Below are positions 42,074-50,079 of a stretch of 64,000 bases of DNA, in pieces (the stretch's first letter is position 1; the number at the start of each line of letters is the position of its first letter). Source of the DNA: Streptomyces griseoruber (GTDB lineage Bacteria; Actinomycetota; Actinomycetes; Streptomycetales; Streptomycetaceae); contig NZ_KQ948774.1 of the NCBI RefSeq assembly GCF_001514205.1, forward strand, positions 62,001 through 126,000, read 5' to 3'. The notes below the pieces were generated by a model. That model saw nothing but the letters and a program-made list of their open reading frames with translations. It was not told the origin of the DNA and did not search any database. The translations under genes and the position numbers were made by a program.

Positions 42074-42247
42074 ATGTTCCACAAGATCGCCAACCCGCGA
42101 CGCACGACGCTGGCGCACCTCGCGGGCGCCGACGAACTGCAGCTCCCGGTCCAGCCGGAGCACGCCGTCGACCTGCCGGCCCAGACCGCCAACCCCAAGC
42201 GCACCATCCTCATGGAGGCCCCGGTCGCGGCCTCCGTCGCGGAGTAG
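42074..42247 (+). CDS. Small hypothetical peptide, 57 residues
   Basis: MFHKIANPRRTTLAHLAGAD at the N-terminus, then LPVQPEHAVDLPAQTANPKR and a hydrophobic MEAPVAASVAE end. Two NP(R/K)RT motifs repeat at both ends (NPRRTTL, NPKRTIL). No signal peptide or Cys. A GTG at 42059 would add MKTTT. Strong third-position GC supports coding. Sits alone between a regulatory region and a terminator; I do not recognise its function. A conserved small developmental peptide or precursor is possible. Confidence 0.6.
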   Translation: MFHKIANPRRTTLAHLAGADELQLPVQPEHAVDLPAQTANPKRTILMEAPVAASVAE

Positions 42248-42339
42248 ATCCCCCGCAGGGATCCACGAGATCTTCACGATCTCCGCGGAGTGATACGCGC
42301 ACCGGCCGCCGAATGCTCAAGGCGGCCGCAACGGATGTC

Positions 42340-42367
42340 AAGGGCGTCCCCGGCCGGGGGCGCCCTT
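42340..42367 (+). terminator. Terminator after the small-peptide gene
   Basis: AAGGGCGTCCCC (42340-42351) with GGGGGCGCCCTT (42356-42367), 12 bp with one wobble and a GGCC tetraloop. Confidence 0.75.
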
Positions 42368-42437
42368 CCGCGTTAGCCTGGAGCGTCACACTCCAGCCAG
42401 CTCAGTCTCCGTCTTCAGGCAAGGGGCCAACCAACCC

Positions 42438-43223
42438 GTGCGCATCGCCAGGTTCTCCATCGACGGCAACGTCGCCTTCGGCGCGGTCGAGGGCGACAAG
42501 CCGGACGAGCTCGTCCTCGACATCATCAAGGGCATCCCGTTCGCGGATTTCGAGCTCTCCGGCACCAAGGTGCCGCTGAGCAAGGTCCGGCTGCTCCCGC
42601 CCGTCCTGCCCAACAAGGTGGTGGCCTTCGGCCGCAACTACGCCGAGCACGCGCGCGAACTGGGCAACGAGGTGCCGGACGCCCCGTTCGCCTTCTTCAA
42701 GCCCTCCACCTCGGTGATCGGCTCCGGGGACGACATCCAGTACCCGCCGTTCTCCGAGGAACTGCACCACGAGGCCGAGCTCGCGGTCGTCATCGGCCGG
42801 ATGTGCCGCGAGGTCCCGCGCGAACGCGTGGCGGACGTGATCTTCGGCTACACCTGCGCCAACGACGTCACCGCACGGGACGTCCAGCGGCGCGAGAAGC
42901 AGTGGGCGCGGGCCAAGGGCTTCGACACCTCCTGCCCGCTCGGCCCCTGGGTGGAGACGGACCTGGACCTCGCCACCGCGTCCGACCTCACGATCCAGCT
43001 CACGGTCGACGGCCAGCAGCGCCAGCTCGGCCGCACCAGCGAGATGATCCACTCCATCGAGGATCTGATCGTCAACATCACCGAGGCCATGACGCTGCTC
43101 CCCGGCGACGTGATCCTCACGGGCACCCCGGCAGGGGTCGGCCCCCTGGCTGTCGGCGACGAGGTCGCCGTCACCATCGAAGGCATCGGCACTCTCACCA
43201 ACAAGGTTGTCAAGCGTGGCTAG
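42438..43223 (+). CDS. Fumarylacetoacetate hydrolase family protein
   Basis: 261 residues from GTG 42438. FAH fold with metal ligands in NYAEHARELG, FFKPSTSVIGSG, HHEAELAVVIG and NDVTARDVQ; the C-terminus has LTGTPAGVGPLAVGDEV. Such proteins hydrolyse or decarboxylate acylpyruvates or oxaloacetate; exact substrate unknown. Shares its last 8 bp with the start of gltX, so the two genes are translated together. Co-transcription with gltX is conserved in Streptomyces as far as I recall, without an obvious functional link. Confidence 0.9.
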   Translation: MRIARFSIDGNVAFGAVEGDKPDELVLDIIKGIPFADFELSGTKVPLSKVRLLPPVLPNKVVAFGRNYAEHARELGNEVPDAPFAFFKPSTSVIGSGDDIQYPPFSEELHHEAELAVVIGRMCREVPRERVADVIFGYTCANDVTARDVQRREKQWARAKGFDTSCPLGPWVETDLDLATASDLTIQLTVDGQQRQLGRTSEMIHSIEDLIVNITEAMTLLPGDVILTGTPAGVGPLAVGDEVAVTIEGIGTLTNKVVKRG

Positions 43224-44700
43224 CGCACCCGGCTCACCCGTCCGCGTACGTTTCTGTCCTTCCCCCACCGGTAACCCCCATGTGGGCCTGGTCCGCACCG
43301 CCCTGTTCAACTGGGCGTTCGCCAAGCACCACCGGGGCACGCTGGTCTTCCGCATCGAGGACACCGACGCGGCCCGCGACTCCGAGGAGTCCTACGACCA
43401 GCTGCTCGACTCGCTGCGCTGGCTGGGCTTCGACTGGGACGAGGGCCCCGAGATCGGCGGCCCGCACGCGCCGTACCGCCAGTCGCAGCGCATGGACATC
43501 TACGCCGACGTCGCCCGGAAGCTCCTGGACGCCGGCCACGCCTACCGCTGCTACTGCTCCCAGGAGGAGCTGGACAGCCGCCGCGAGGCCGCCCGCGCCG
43601 CCGGGAAGCCCTCCGGCTACGACGGCCACTGCCGCGACCTCACCGAGGCGCAGGTCGAGGAGTACCAGGCCCAGGGCCGCGCGCCGATCGTCCGCTTCCG
43701 GATGCCCGACGAGACGATCACCTTCACCGACCTGGTCCGCGGCGAGCTGACCTTCACCGCGGAGAACGTGCCCGACTACGGCATCGTCCGCGCCAACGGC
43801 GCCCCGCTCTACACCCTGGTCAACCCGGTCGACGACGCCCTGATGGAGATCACCCACGTCCTGCGCGGCGAGGACCTGCTCTCCTCCACCCCGCGCCAGA
43901 TCGCCCTGTACAAGGCGCTGATCGAACTGGGCGTCGCCAAGGAGACCCCCTCCTTCGGCCACCTCCCCTACGTCATGGGCGAGGGCAACAAGAAGCTGTC
44001 CAAGCGCGACCCCGAGTCGTCCCTCAACCTCTACCGGGAGCGCGGGTTCCTCCCCGAGGGCCTGCTCAACTACCTCTCGCTGCTCGGCTGGTCCCTCTCC
44101 GCCGACCAGGACATCTTCACGCTGGACGAGATGATCGCGGCCTTCGAGATCGCGGACGTCAACCCCAACCCGGCGCGCTTCGACCTGAAGAAGTGCGAGG
44201 CGATCAACGCCGACCACATCCGCATGCTCGACGTGAAGGACTTCACGGAGCGCTGCGCCCCCTGGCTGAAGGCGCCGTTCGCGCCCTGGGCCCCGGAGGA
44301 CTTCGACGAGGCGAAGTGGGAGGCGATCGCCCCGCACGCGCAGACCCGCCTCAAGGTGCTCTCCGAGATCACCGACAACGTCGACTTCCTCTTCCTCGCG
44401 GAGCCGGTCACCGACGAGGCCTCGTGGACGAAGGCGATGAAGGAGGGCTCGGACGCCCTCCTCGCCACCGCCCGCGAGAAGCTGGAGTCGGCCGACTGGA
44501 CCTCGGCGGAGTCGCTGAAGGAGGCCGTCCTGGCCGCCGGCGAGGCCCACGGCCTCAAGCTCGGCAAGGCCCAGGCCCCGGTCCGTGTCGCCGTCACCGG
44601 CCGCACCGTCGGCCTCCCGCTCTTCGAGTCCCTGGAGATCCTGGGCAAGGAGAGGACGCTGACGCGGATCGACGCGGCGCTGGCGAAGCTGGCGGCGTAG
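43216..44700 (+). CDS. gltX: Glutamyl-tRNA synthetase, probably non-discriminating
   Basis: 494 residues from GTG 43216 (VASAPGSPVRVRF), 8 bp inside the FAH gene. Class I synthetase: HIGH equivalent in PSPTGNPHVG, KMSKS equivalent in KKLSKRDPESS, FRIEDTDAARD. Charges tRNA-Glu and, in organisms without GlnRS, also tRNA-Gln, which is then amidated by GatCAB. A cluster of three tRNA-Glu and two tRNA-Gln genes lies 1.2 kb downstream. A 17-bp terminator follows. Confidence 0.96.
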   Translation: MASAPGSPVRVRFCPSPTGNPHVGLVRTALFNWAFAKHHRGTLVFRIEDTDAARDSEESYDQLLDSLRWLGFDWDEGPEIGGPHAPYRQSQRMDIYADVARKLLDAGHAYRCYCSQEELDSRREAARAAGKPSGYDGHCRDLTEAQVEEYQAQGRAPIVRFRMPDETITFTDLVRGELTFTAENVPDYGIVRANGAPLYTLVNPVDDALMEITHVLRGEDLLSSTPRQIALYKALIELGVAKETPSFGHLPYVMGEGNKKLSKRDPESSLNLYRERGFLPEGLLNYLSLLGWSLSADQDIFTLDEMIAAFEIADVNPNPARFDLKKCEAINADHIRMLDVKDFTERCAPWLKAPFAPWAPEDFDEAKWEAIAPHAQTRLKVLSEITDNVDFLFLAEPVTDEASWTKAMKEGSDALLATAREKLESADWTSAESLKEAVLAAGEAHGLKLGKAQAPVRVAVTGRTVGLPLFESLEILGKERTLTRIDAALAKLAA

Positions 44701-44714
44701 ACCGCGGGCACATC

Positions 44715-44753
44715 TGAGGGGCGGCACCCGGTCATTCCGGGTGCCGCCCCTCA
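44715..44753. terminator. Bidirectional terminator after gltX
   Basis: TGAGGGGCGGCACCCGG (44715-44731) pairs perfectly with CCGGGTGCCGCCCCTCA (44737-44753), 17-bp stem with TCATT loop, between convergent genes. Confidence 0.9.
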
Positions 44754-44763
44754 CGCGTCCGTG

Positions 44764-45048
44764 TCAGACGGCGTCGTTCTCGTCGATCAGATAGGCGAAC
44801 TCGTCGAAGATCTCCAGGACGACGACGACCATGACGGCGCCGGCGACCATGTACTCCAGCATCACGCCGGGGGCCACATAGGCCTTGCGCAGGTGCTCGT
44901 CGGGCCCGAGCTGCGCGGTCGCAACCTTGCGGAAGGGGTCACGCGCCAGTATCCGTACGGCCTTGTCCAAGTGGGCTCGACGCTCGCCGGGCAGGCCGTC
45001 GTAGGCCGCGCGGGCTTCGACGGTGAACTGGACTCGGTACTCGCTCAT
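44764..45048 (-). CDS. RelE/ParE-superfamily protein without a partner gene
   Basis: 94 residues from ATG 45048 (MSEYRVQFTVEARAAYDGLP). The start motif, LDKAVRILARDPF and the RKAYVAPGVMLEYMVAGAVMVVVVLEI ending fit the RelE/ParE fold of mRNA-cutting or gyrase toxins. No small antitoxin gene is next to it: upstream is a divergent HAD gene 37 bp away. It may be a lone or non-toxic member. Activity unproven. Confidence 0.7.
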   Translation of the reverse strand: MSEYRVQFTVEARAAYDGLPGERRAHLDKAVRILARDPFRKVATAQLGPDEHLRKAYVAPGVMLEYMVAGAVMVVVVLEIFDEFAYLIDENDAV

Positions 45049-45085
45049 GCTCCTCAGTGTGCCAGCCCGCGATACCGTCGGAGCC

Positions 45086-45820
45086 ATGAGCATTCGCGCC
45101 GTGGTCTGGGACGTGGACGACACGCTTTTCGATTACACGACCGCGGACCGGGAGGGCATGCGGGGGCATCTGGTGGCCGAGGGGCTGCTGGAGGGGTACG
45201 GGACGGCGGAGCGGGCGCTCGACCGCTGGCGGGAGGTCACCGATCGGCAGTGGGCGCGGTTCTCGGCGGGGGAGATCACCTTCGAGGGGCAGCGGCGGGA
45301 CCGGGTGCGGGTCTTCCTGGACCGGCCGGAGCTGACCGACGCCGAGGCCGACGACTGGTTCCGCAGCTACCTCACGCACTACGAGGCGGCCTGGGCGCTG
45401 TTCCCCGACGTCCTGCCCGCGCTGGACGCGCTCGCCGCCAGCCACCGCCACGCGGTGCTCTCCAACTCCAGCATCCACGTCCAGGACCACAAGCTGCGCG
45501 TCCTCGGCGTGCACGACCGGTTCGAGACCATCCTGTGCGCCGCGGAGCTGGGCGTGTCCAAGCCGGAGGCCGCCGCCTTCCTGGCCGCCTGCGACGCCCT
45601 GGAACTGGCCCCGCACCAAGTGGCGTACGTCGGTGACCACCCGGAGATCGACGGACGGGGCGCCGCCGACGCCGGCCTGCTGTCGGTGTGGATCGATCGG
45701 TACGGCGGTACGGCGACCGTCGAGGTGCCACCCGGCCGGCACCGGATCGCCACCCTCGCCGAACTCCCCGCGATCCTCGGCGCGGATACCCGTTTTGGAG
45801 CCCCGTCCACCTTCGGGTAA
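45086..45820 (+). CDS. HAD-family hydrolase
   Basis: 244 residues from ATG 45086. HAD motifs: I in VVWDVDDTLFDYT, II in VLSNSS, III in LGVSKPEAAAF, IV in YVGDHPEIDGRGAADAGL. Helical cap between motif I and II, so a phosphoglycolate phosphatase or haloacid dehalogenase-like member. Substrate unknown. Ends just before the tRNA cluster. Confidence 0.88.
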   Translation: MSIRAVVWDVDDTLFDYTTADREGMRGHLVAEGLLEGYGTAERALDRWREVTDRQWARFSAGEITFEGQRRDRVRVFLDRPELTDAEADDWFRSYLTHYEAAWALFPDVLPALDALAASHRHAVLSNSSIHVQDHKLRVLGVHDRFETILCAAELGVSKPEAAAFLAACDALELAPHQVAYVGDHPEIDGRGAADAGLLSVWIDRYGGTATVEVPPGRHRIATLAELPAILGADTRFGAPSTFG

Positions 45821-45910
45821 TGTTCTTCCTGCGCCGAGGGGAGCGGGCCTGAAGGCCGGAAACCCGAAGCGCAAACTAGAACAAGATCCCCTCCGGGGCT
45901 TGCGTTCCAG

Positions 45911-45982
45911 TGGCCTATGGTGTAATTGGCAGCACGACTGATTCTGGTTCAGTTAGTCTTGGTTCGAGTCCAGGTAGGCCAG
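45911..45982 (+). tRNA. tRNA-Gln (CTG)
   Basis: Cloverleaf: acceptor TGGCCTA/TAGGCCA, anticodon stem ACTGA/TCAGT with loop TTCTGGT (anticodon CTG), GGTTCGAGTCC T-arm, discriminator G. 72 nt. CCA not encoded. Confidence 0.96.
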
Positions 45983-46003
45983 CTCGCAGAGCTCATCTGC
46001 AAC

Positions 46004-46076
46004 GCCCCCGTTGTGTAGCGGCCTAGCACGCCGCCCTCTCAAGGCGGTAGCGCCGGTTCGAATCCGGTCGGGGGTA
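46004..46076 (+). tRNA. tRNA-Glu (CTC), copy 1
   Basis: Acceptor GCCCCCG/CGGGGGT, anticodon stem CCGCC/GGCGG with loop CTCTCAA (anticodon CTC), T-arm CCGGTTCGAATCCGG, discriminator A. 73 nt, no encoded CCA. Confidence 0.97.
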
Positions 46077-46115
46077 CTGGTTCCGATCACGCAGGATCAC
46101 TTCGGAACTGCTAGG

Positions 46116-46188
46116 GCCCCCGTTGTGTAGCGGCCTAGCACGCCGCCCTCTCAAGGCGGTAGCGCCGGTTCGAATCCGGTCGGGGGTA
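46116..46188 (+). tRNA. tRNA-Glu (CTC), copy 2
   Basis: Identical in sequence to copy 1; 39 bp spacer between them. Anticodon CTC, no encoded CCA. Confidence 0.97.
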
Positions 46189-46207
46189 CGACTGGTCTAA
46201 ACCACAT

Positions 46208-46279
46208 TGGTCTATGGTGTAATTGGCAGCACGACTGATTCTGGTTCAGTTAGTCTTGGTTCGAGTCCAGGTAGACCAG
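46208..46279 (+). tRNA. tRNA-Gln (CTG), second copy with changed acceptor stem
   Basis: Same as the first tRNA-Gln except the acceptor stem TGGTCTA/TAGACCA: one C-G pair became T-A on both sides. Anticodon CTG; 72 nt. Confidence 0.96.
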
Positions 46280-46307
46280 CTCGGACCTGCGGAAACGCAG
46301 TGTCCAT

Positions 46308-46380
46308 GCCCCCGTTGTGTAGCGGCCTAGCACGCCGCCCTCTCAAGGCGGTAGCGCCGGTTCGAATCCGGTCGGGGGTA
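46308..46380 (+). tRNA. tRNA-Glu (CTC), copy 3
   Basis: Identical to copies 1 and 2. Last tRNA of the cluster, immediately followed by a terminator. Confidence 0.97.
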
Positions 46381-46386
46381 CCTGAC

Positions 46387-46420
46387 CGGAAGGCCCCTCG
46401 CTCAGGCGAGGGGCCTTCCG
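46387..46420 (+). terminator. Terminator of the tRNA operon
   Basis: CGGAAGGCCCCTCGC (46387-46401) with GCGAGGGGCCTTCCG (46406-46420), 15-bp perfect stem, TCAG loop. Can also serve the convergent MerR gene. Confidence 0.88.
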
Positions 46421-46431
46421 CATGTCCGGCC

Positions 46432-47076
46432 TCACTCGAAGCCGTACCGCCGCGCCGACTCCTCCTCCTGGGCCAGCCGGTGCAGCGCCTGGAGCATCGG
46501 CTCGACCAGGACCGCCCCCAGCACCGCCGTCTCGATCCGCTCCGCCTCCGACTCCCGCGTCTCCACGAAGTCCAGGTCCAGCACGGCCGCCCGATGCATC
46601 AACTCCGCGTACGACATGAGCAGTTCGGCGTCCCAGTCGTAACCGAGGCGGCGCAGCGCGGCCACCGACACCACCAGCGAGCGGTACGCCGGGGAGATCG
46701 TGGTCAGCAGCCGGGCGTTCGTCCAGCCCAGCGTGCGCAGCAGTGCGTCCGCCTCCTGCCGGGCGGCCCGTACGTGCGCGTCCTCCGTGTCCGGCTCCGG
46801 GACCTGGGGGAGCGCCCACAGGGCCGCGCCGAGCCGGATCGTACGGCCTAGGGAGTCGTCGTCGACGTGCCCGAGGACCTCCCGGACCGTGGCCACCGGG
46901 ATCCGGCCCACCTGGATCATCGCCCGCACCAGCCGCAGCCGGCGCAGATGCTCCTCGTCGTACTCGGCGGTCGTGGCGTTGATCTGGCGGCCGGGCGGCA
47001 ACAGGCCTTCGCGGAGGTAGTACTTGATCGTCGCCGTCGAGACCCCGCTGTGTCTGCTCAGCTCGGCCAGTCGCAT
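46432..47076 (-). CDS. MerR-family transcriptional regulator
   Basis: 214 residues from ATG 47076 (MRLAELSRHSGVSTATIKYYLREGLLPP), with GGAGG 9 nt upstream. MerR winged HTH then a helical C-terminal effector part (about 95-214) with no Cys, so not a metal sensor. Starts 38 bp from the divergent DUF4188 gene, whose expression it probably controls. Effector unknown. Confidence 0.87.
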   Translation of the reverse strand: MRLAELSRHSGVSTATIKYYLREGLLPPGRQINATTAEYDEEHLRRLRLVRAMIQVGRIPVATVREVLGHVDDDSLGRTIRLGAALWALPQVPEPDTEDAHVRAARQEADALLRTLGWTNARLLTTISPAYRSLVVSVAALRRLGYDWDAELLMSYAELMHRAAVLDLDFVETRESEAERIETAVLGAVLVEPMLQALHRLAQEEESARRYGFE

Positions 47077-47114
47077 CCCTTGCGCGCCTCCTTGGTCAGC
47101 GCCACTATCCAAGC

Positions 47115-47600
47115 ATGTCGGGAGCCAGCCGAACCACCGCGGACGCGCAGGGTGACGTGGTCGTCCTGCTCATCGGGATGCGGGTCAACCACTTCTGGGC
47201 CGTGCACCAGTGGGTGCCGGTCATGTCGGCCATGTTCAGGATGCTCGCGGAGCTGAAGCGGGAGCCGGAACGGGGGTTGCTCTGGCGGGTGCTGCTCACG
47301 GCCTCGCCGCGGACGTACTACGTCGTCCAGGACTGGGAGTCCAAGGAGAAGCTGTATGCCTACGCGAGCGCGACCGACGCGTTCCACCACACGGCGTGGG
47401 CGAAGATCAACCGCCTGGAGAAGGGCGGGAAGGTGCGGGGCCACGTCGGGATCTGGCACGAGGCGTATGTCGTGCCGCAGGGGGCGTACGAGGCGGTTTA
47501 CGGGGACATGCCGGCGTTCGGGCTGGCCGCGGCGCATGGGCAGGTGCCGTTGGCTGCGCGCGGGCGGTTCGCCAAGGACCGGTTCGCCTGGCGCGCCTAG
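47115..47600 (+). CDS. DUF4188 family (monooxygenase-like) protein
   Basis: 161 residues. Contains VVVLLIGMRVNHFWAVHQWVPV, RTYYVVQDWESKEKLYAYAS and FHHTAWAKIN, the pattern of DUF4188 dimeric alpha-beta barrel proteins resembling phenylacetaldoxime dehydratase or heme-type monooxygenases. Function unknown. Divergent from the MerR regulator with 38 bp between starts, so a single shared operator is likely. Confidence 0.82.
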   Translation: MSGASRTTADAQGDVVVLLIGMRVNHFWAVHQWVPVMSAMFRMLAELKREPERGLLWRVLLTASPRTYYVVQDWESKEKLYAYASATDAFHHTAWAKINRLEKGGKVRGHVGIWHEAYVVPQGAYEAVYGDMPAFGLAAAHGQVPLAARGRFAKDRFAWRA

Positions 47601-47649
47601 CCGTTCGGGGTGCGTGGTCGTACGGCGGGTACGGGTGCGTGGGGGGTGG

Positions 47650-47674
47650 TCGCGCAGTTCCCCGCGCCCCTTCA
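47650..47674 (-). repeat. Dispersed Streptomyces intergenic repeat, second copy
   Basis: Read on the minus strand: AGGGGCGCGGGGAACTGCG followed by CGACC, matching the copy at 25675 except at a few bases. Confidence 0.6.
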
Positions 47675-47694
47675 GGCGGGCGTCCGTGCCGTCG

Positions 47695-47731
47695 GGAAAG
47701 GGCTGCCGCGGCGTTGAGGCCGCCCTTTTCC
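47695..47731 (-). terminator. Terminator after ndgR
   Basis: GGAAAGGGC (47695-47703) pairs with GCCCTTTTCC (47722-47731, one bulge), inner GCC/GGC pairs extend it. Just past the ndgR stop on the minus strand. Confidence 0.6.
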
Positions 47732-47739
47732 TCCGGGCT

Positions 47740-48456
47740 TCAGCCTGTCCTGCGCAGTGCCTCCGACAGGCGGGCCGCCGCGTCGATGATCGCCTGGGCG
47801 TGCATCCGGCCGGGGTGGCGGGTCAGGCGCTCGATCGGGCCGGAGACCGAGACGGCGGCCACGACGCGGTTGGAGGGGCCGCGGACGGGGGCGGAGACGG
47901 ACGCGACGCCCGGCTCGCGCTCACCGATGGACTGGGCCCAGCCGCGGCGGCGGACGCCCGACAGGGCCGTCGCGGTGAAGCGGGCGCCCTGGAGACCGCG
48001 GTGGAGGCGCTCCGGCTCCTCCCAGGCCATCAGGATCTGCGCCGAGGAACCCGCCTTCATCGTGAGCGTGGAGCCGACCGGGACCGTGTCCCGGAGGCCG
48101 GACAGGCGTTCCGCCGCGGCGACGCAGATGCGCATGTCGCCCTGGCGGCGGTAGAGCTGGGCGCTCTCGCCGGTCACGTCACGCAGGTGGGTGAGCACCG
48201 GGCCCGCGGTCGCGAGGAGGCGGTCCTCGCCGGCCGCCGCGGCCAGCTCCGCGAGACGCGGACCGAGGATGAAACGGCCCTGCATGTCGCGCGCCACCAT
48301 ACGGTGGTGTTCCAATGCCACGGCCAGCCGGTGGGCCGTGGGTCGTGCGAGTCCGGTGGCCGCGACCAGCCCCGCGAGGGTGGCCGGACCGGACTCCAGG
48401 GCGCTCAGGACAAGGGCTGCCTTGTCCAGAACGCCCACGCCGCTACTGTTGTCCAT
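47740..48456 (-). CDS. ndgR: IclR-family regulator NdgR
   Basis: 238 residues from ATG 48456 (MDNSSGVGVLDKAALVLSALES), the length of S. coelicolor NdgR. N-terminal HTH (TLAGLVAATGLARPTAHRLAVAL), C-terminal IclR effector domain with RICVAAAERLSGLRDTVPVG. Known to control leucine and other amino-acid genes and antibiotic production in Streptomyces; here it diverges from leuCD. Upstream in-frame codons to 48597 lack coding bias. Likely self-regulated from the shared intergenic region. Confidence 0.93.
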   Translation of the reverse strand: MDNSSGVGVLDKAALVLSALESGPATLAGLVAATGLARPTAHRLAVALEHHRMVARDMQGRFILGPRLAELAAAAGEDRLLATAGPVLTHLRDVTGESAQLYRRQGDMRICVAAAERLSGLRDTVPVGSTLTMKAGSSAQILMAWEEPERLHRGLQGARFTATALSGVRRRGWAQSIGEREPGVASVSAPVRGPSNRVVAAVSVSGPIERLTRHPGRMHAQAIIDAAARLSEALRRTG

Positions 48457-48470
48457 GAAACGATATTCCC

Positions 48471-48510
48471 GTCTCACTCTGTGAAACGCAAGTTCATTTT
48501 TCCGTGAGAC
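48471..48510. promoter_or_regulatory. Candidate NdgR operator in the ndgR-leuC gap
   Basis: GTCTCAC (48471-48477) and GTGAGAC (48504-48510) are perfect inverted repeats around TGAAACGCAAGTTCA (48482-48496), itself with TGAA/TTCA ends. TGAAACG also occurs at 48455-48461. The stretch is A/T-richer than its surroundings and overlaps the likely ndgR promoter. Confidence 0.5.
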
Positions 48511-48645
48511 GCGCAACCCTGGAGGCATGGCGGCCCGAAGACCGACGGGCCTGGCGGCGGGTGCCCGGGAACAGGGGCCCGAGGGCGTCGCCTCCACAAG
48601 ATCTCTAGTTGGGCCGGTGCGTCATTGCCGGCCGGAGGGAAAGCG

Positions 48646-50073
48646 ATGGGTAGGACACTCGCGGAGAAGGTCTGGGACGACCATGTCGTCCGGCGCGCCG
48701 AGGGCGAGCCCGACCTCCTCTTCATCGATCTGCACCTGCTGCACGAGGTGACCAGCCCCCAGGCCTTCGACGGACTGCGGAAGAGCGGTCGCCAGGTGCG
48801 CCGACTCGACCTCACCATCGCGACCGAGGACCACAACACCCCGACCCTCGACATCGACAAGCCGATCGCCGACCCGGTCTCCCGGGTCCAGTTGGAGACG
48901 CTGCGCAAGAACGCCGCCGAGTTCGGCGTGCGGCTGCACCCGCTCGGTGACGTCGAGCAGGGCGTCGTCCACGTCGTGGGCCCGCAGCTCGGTCTGACCC
49001 AGCCGGGCATGACCGTCGTCTGCGGCGACTCCCACACCTCCACGCACGGCGCCTTCGGCGGCCTGGCGTTCGGCATCGGCACCTCCCAGGTCGAGCATGT
49101 GCTGGCCACCCAGACGCTGCCGCTGGTCCGCCCCAAGACCATGGCGATCACGGTCGACGGCGAGCTGCCCGACGGCGTCACCGCCAAGGACCTGATCCTG
49201 GCGATCATCGCGAAGATCGGCACCGGCGGCGGCCAGGGCTATGTCCTGGAATACCGCGGCTCCGCCATCGAGAAGCTCTCGATGGAGGCCCGGATGACCA
49301 TCTGCAACATGTCGATCGAGGCCGGCGCCCGCGCGGGCATGATCGCCCCCGACCAGACCACCTTCGACTACCTCAAGGGCCGCCCGCACGCCCCCGAGGG
49401 CGAGGACTGGGACGCCGCCGTCGCGTACTGGAAGACGCTGAAGACGGACGAGGACGCGGTCTTCGACGCCGAGGTCGTCATCGACGCCGCCGCTCTCTCG
49501 CCGTTCGTCACCTGGGGCACCAACCCGGGCCAGGGCGCGCCGCTTTCGGCGGACGTCCCCGACCCGGCTTCGTACGAAGACGCCTCGGAGCGCCTCGCCG
49601 CCGAAAAGGCCCTGGAGTACATGGGGTTGGAGGCCGGACAGCCGCTGCGCTCCATCAAGGTGGACACCGTCTTCGTAGGTTCCTGCACCAACGGCCGCAT
49701 CGAGGACCTGCGCGCCGCCGCCGAGCTCGTGAAGGGCCGCAAAGTCGCCGACGGCGTACGGATGCTGGTCGTCCCCGGCTCCGCCCGGGTCGGTCTGCAG
49801 GCCGTCTCCGAGGGCCTGGACGTGGTCTTCAAGGAGGCCGGCGCCGAATGGCGGCACGCGGGCTGCTCGATGTGCCTGGGCATGAACCCCGACCAGCTGG
49901 CCCCCGGCGAGCGCTCCGCCTCCACCTCCAACCGCAACTTCGAGGGCCGGCAGGGCAAGGGCGGTCGTACGCACCTGGTGTCGCCGCAGGTCGCGGCCGC
50001 CACGGCCGTCCTGGGCCACCTGGCCTCCCCGGCCGACCTGTCCGCCGACACCCCCGCGCCCGCTGGAGTCTGA
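48646..50073 (+). CDS. leuC: 3-isopropylmalate dehydratase large subunit
   Basis: Isomerises 2- to 3-isopropylmalate in leucine synthesis with a [4Fe-4S] cluster. 475 residues. Cluster cysteines in VGSCTNGRIEDL and CSMCLGMNPDQ; VCGDSHTSTHGAFGGLAFGIGTS is diagnostic. ATG 48646 has CGGAGGGAAAG upstream; an ATG at 48625 would add seven residues without such a site. Diverges from ndgR and is followed 6 bp later by leuD. Confidence 0.97.
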   Translation: MGRTLAEKVWDDHVVRRAEGEPDLLFIDLHLLHEVTSPQAFDGLRKSGRQVRRLDLTIATEDHNTPTLDIDKPIADPVSRVQLETLRKNAAEFGVRLHPLGDVEQGVVHVVGPQLGLTQPGMTVVCGDSHTSTHGAFGGLAFGIGTSQVEHVLATQTLPLVRPKTMAITVDGELPDGVTAKDLILAIIAKIGTGGGQGYVLEYRGSAIEKLSMEARMTICNMSIEAGARAGMIAPDQTTFDYLKGRPHAPEGEDWDAAVAYWKTLKTDEDAVFDAEVVIDAAALSPFVTWGTNPGQGAPLSADVPDPASYEDASERLAAEKALEYMGLEAGQPLRSIKVDTVFVGSCTNGRIEDLRAAAELVKGRKVADGVRMLVVPGSARVGLQAVSEGLDVVFKEAGAEWRHAGCSMCLGMNPDQLAPGERSASTSNRNFEGRQGKGGRTHLVSPQVAAATAVLGHLASPADLSADTPAPAGV

Positions 50074-50079
50074 TCAGTC

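Noticed and set aside
48527..48751. Possible leader ORF before leuC starting MAARRPTGLAAG and containing a CTA codon
   Set aside because: It runs on into leuC in another frame with no stop before the leuC start, has only one CTA followed by Val, and no hairpin or terminator accompanies it.
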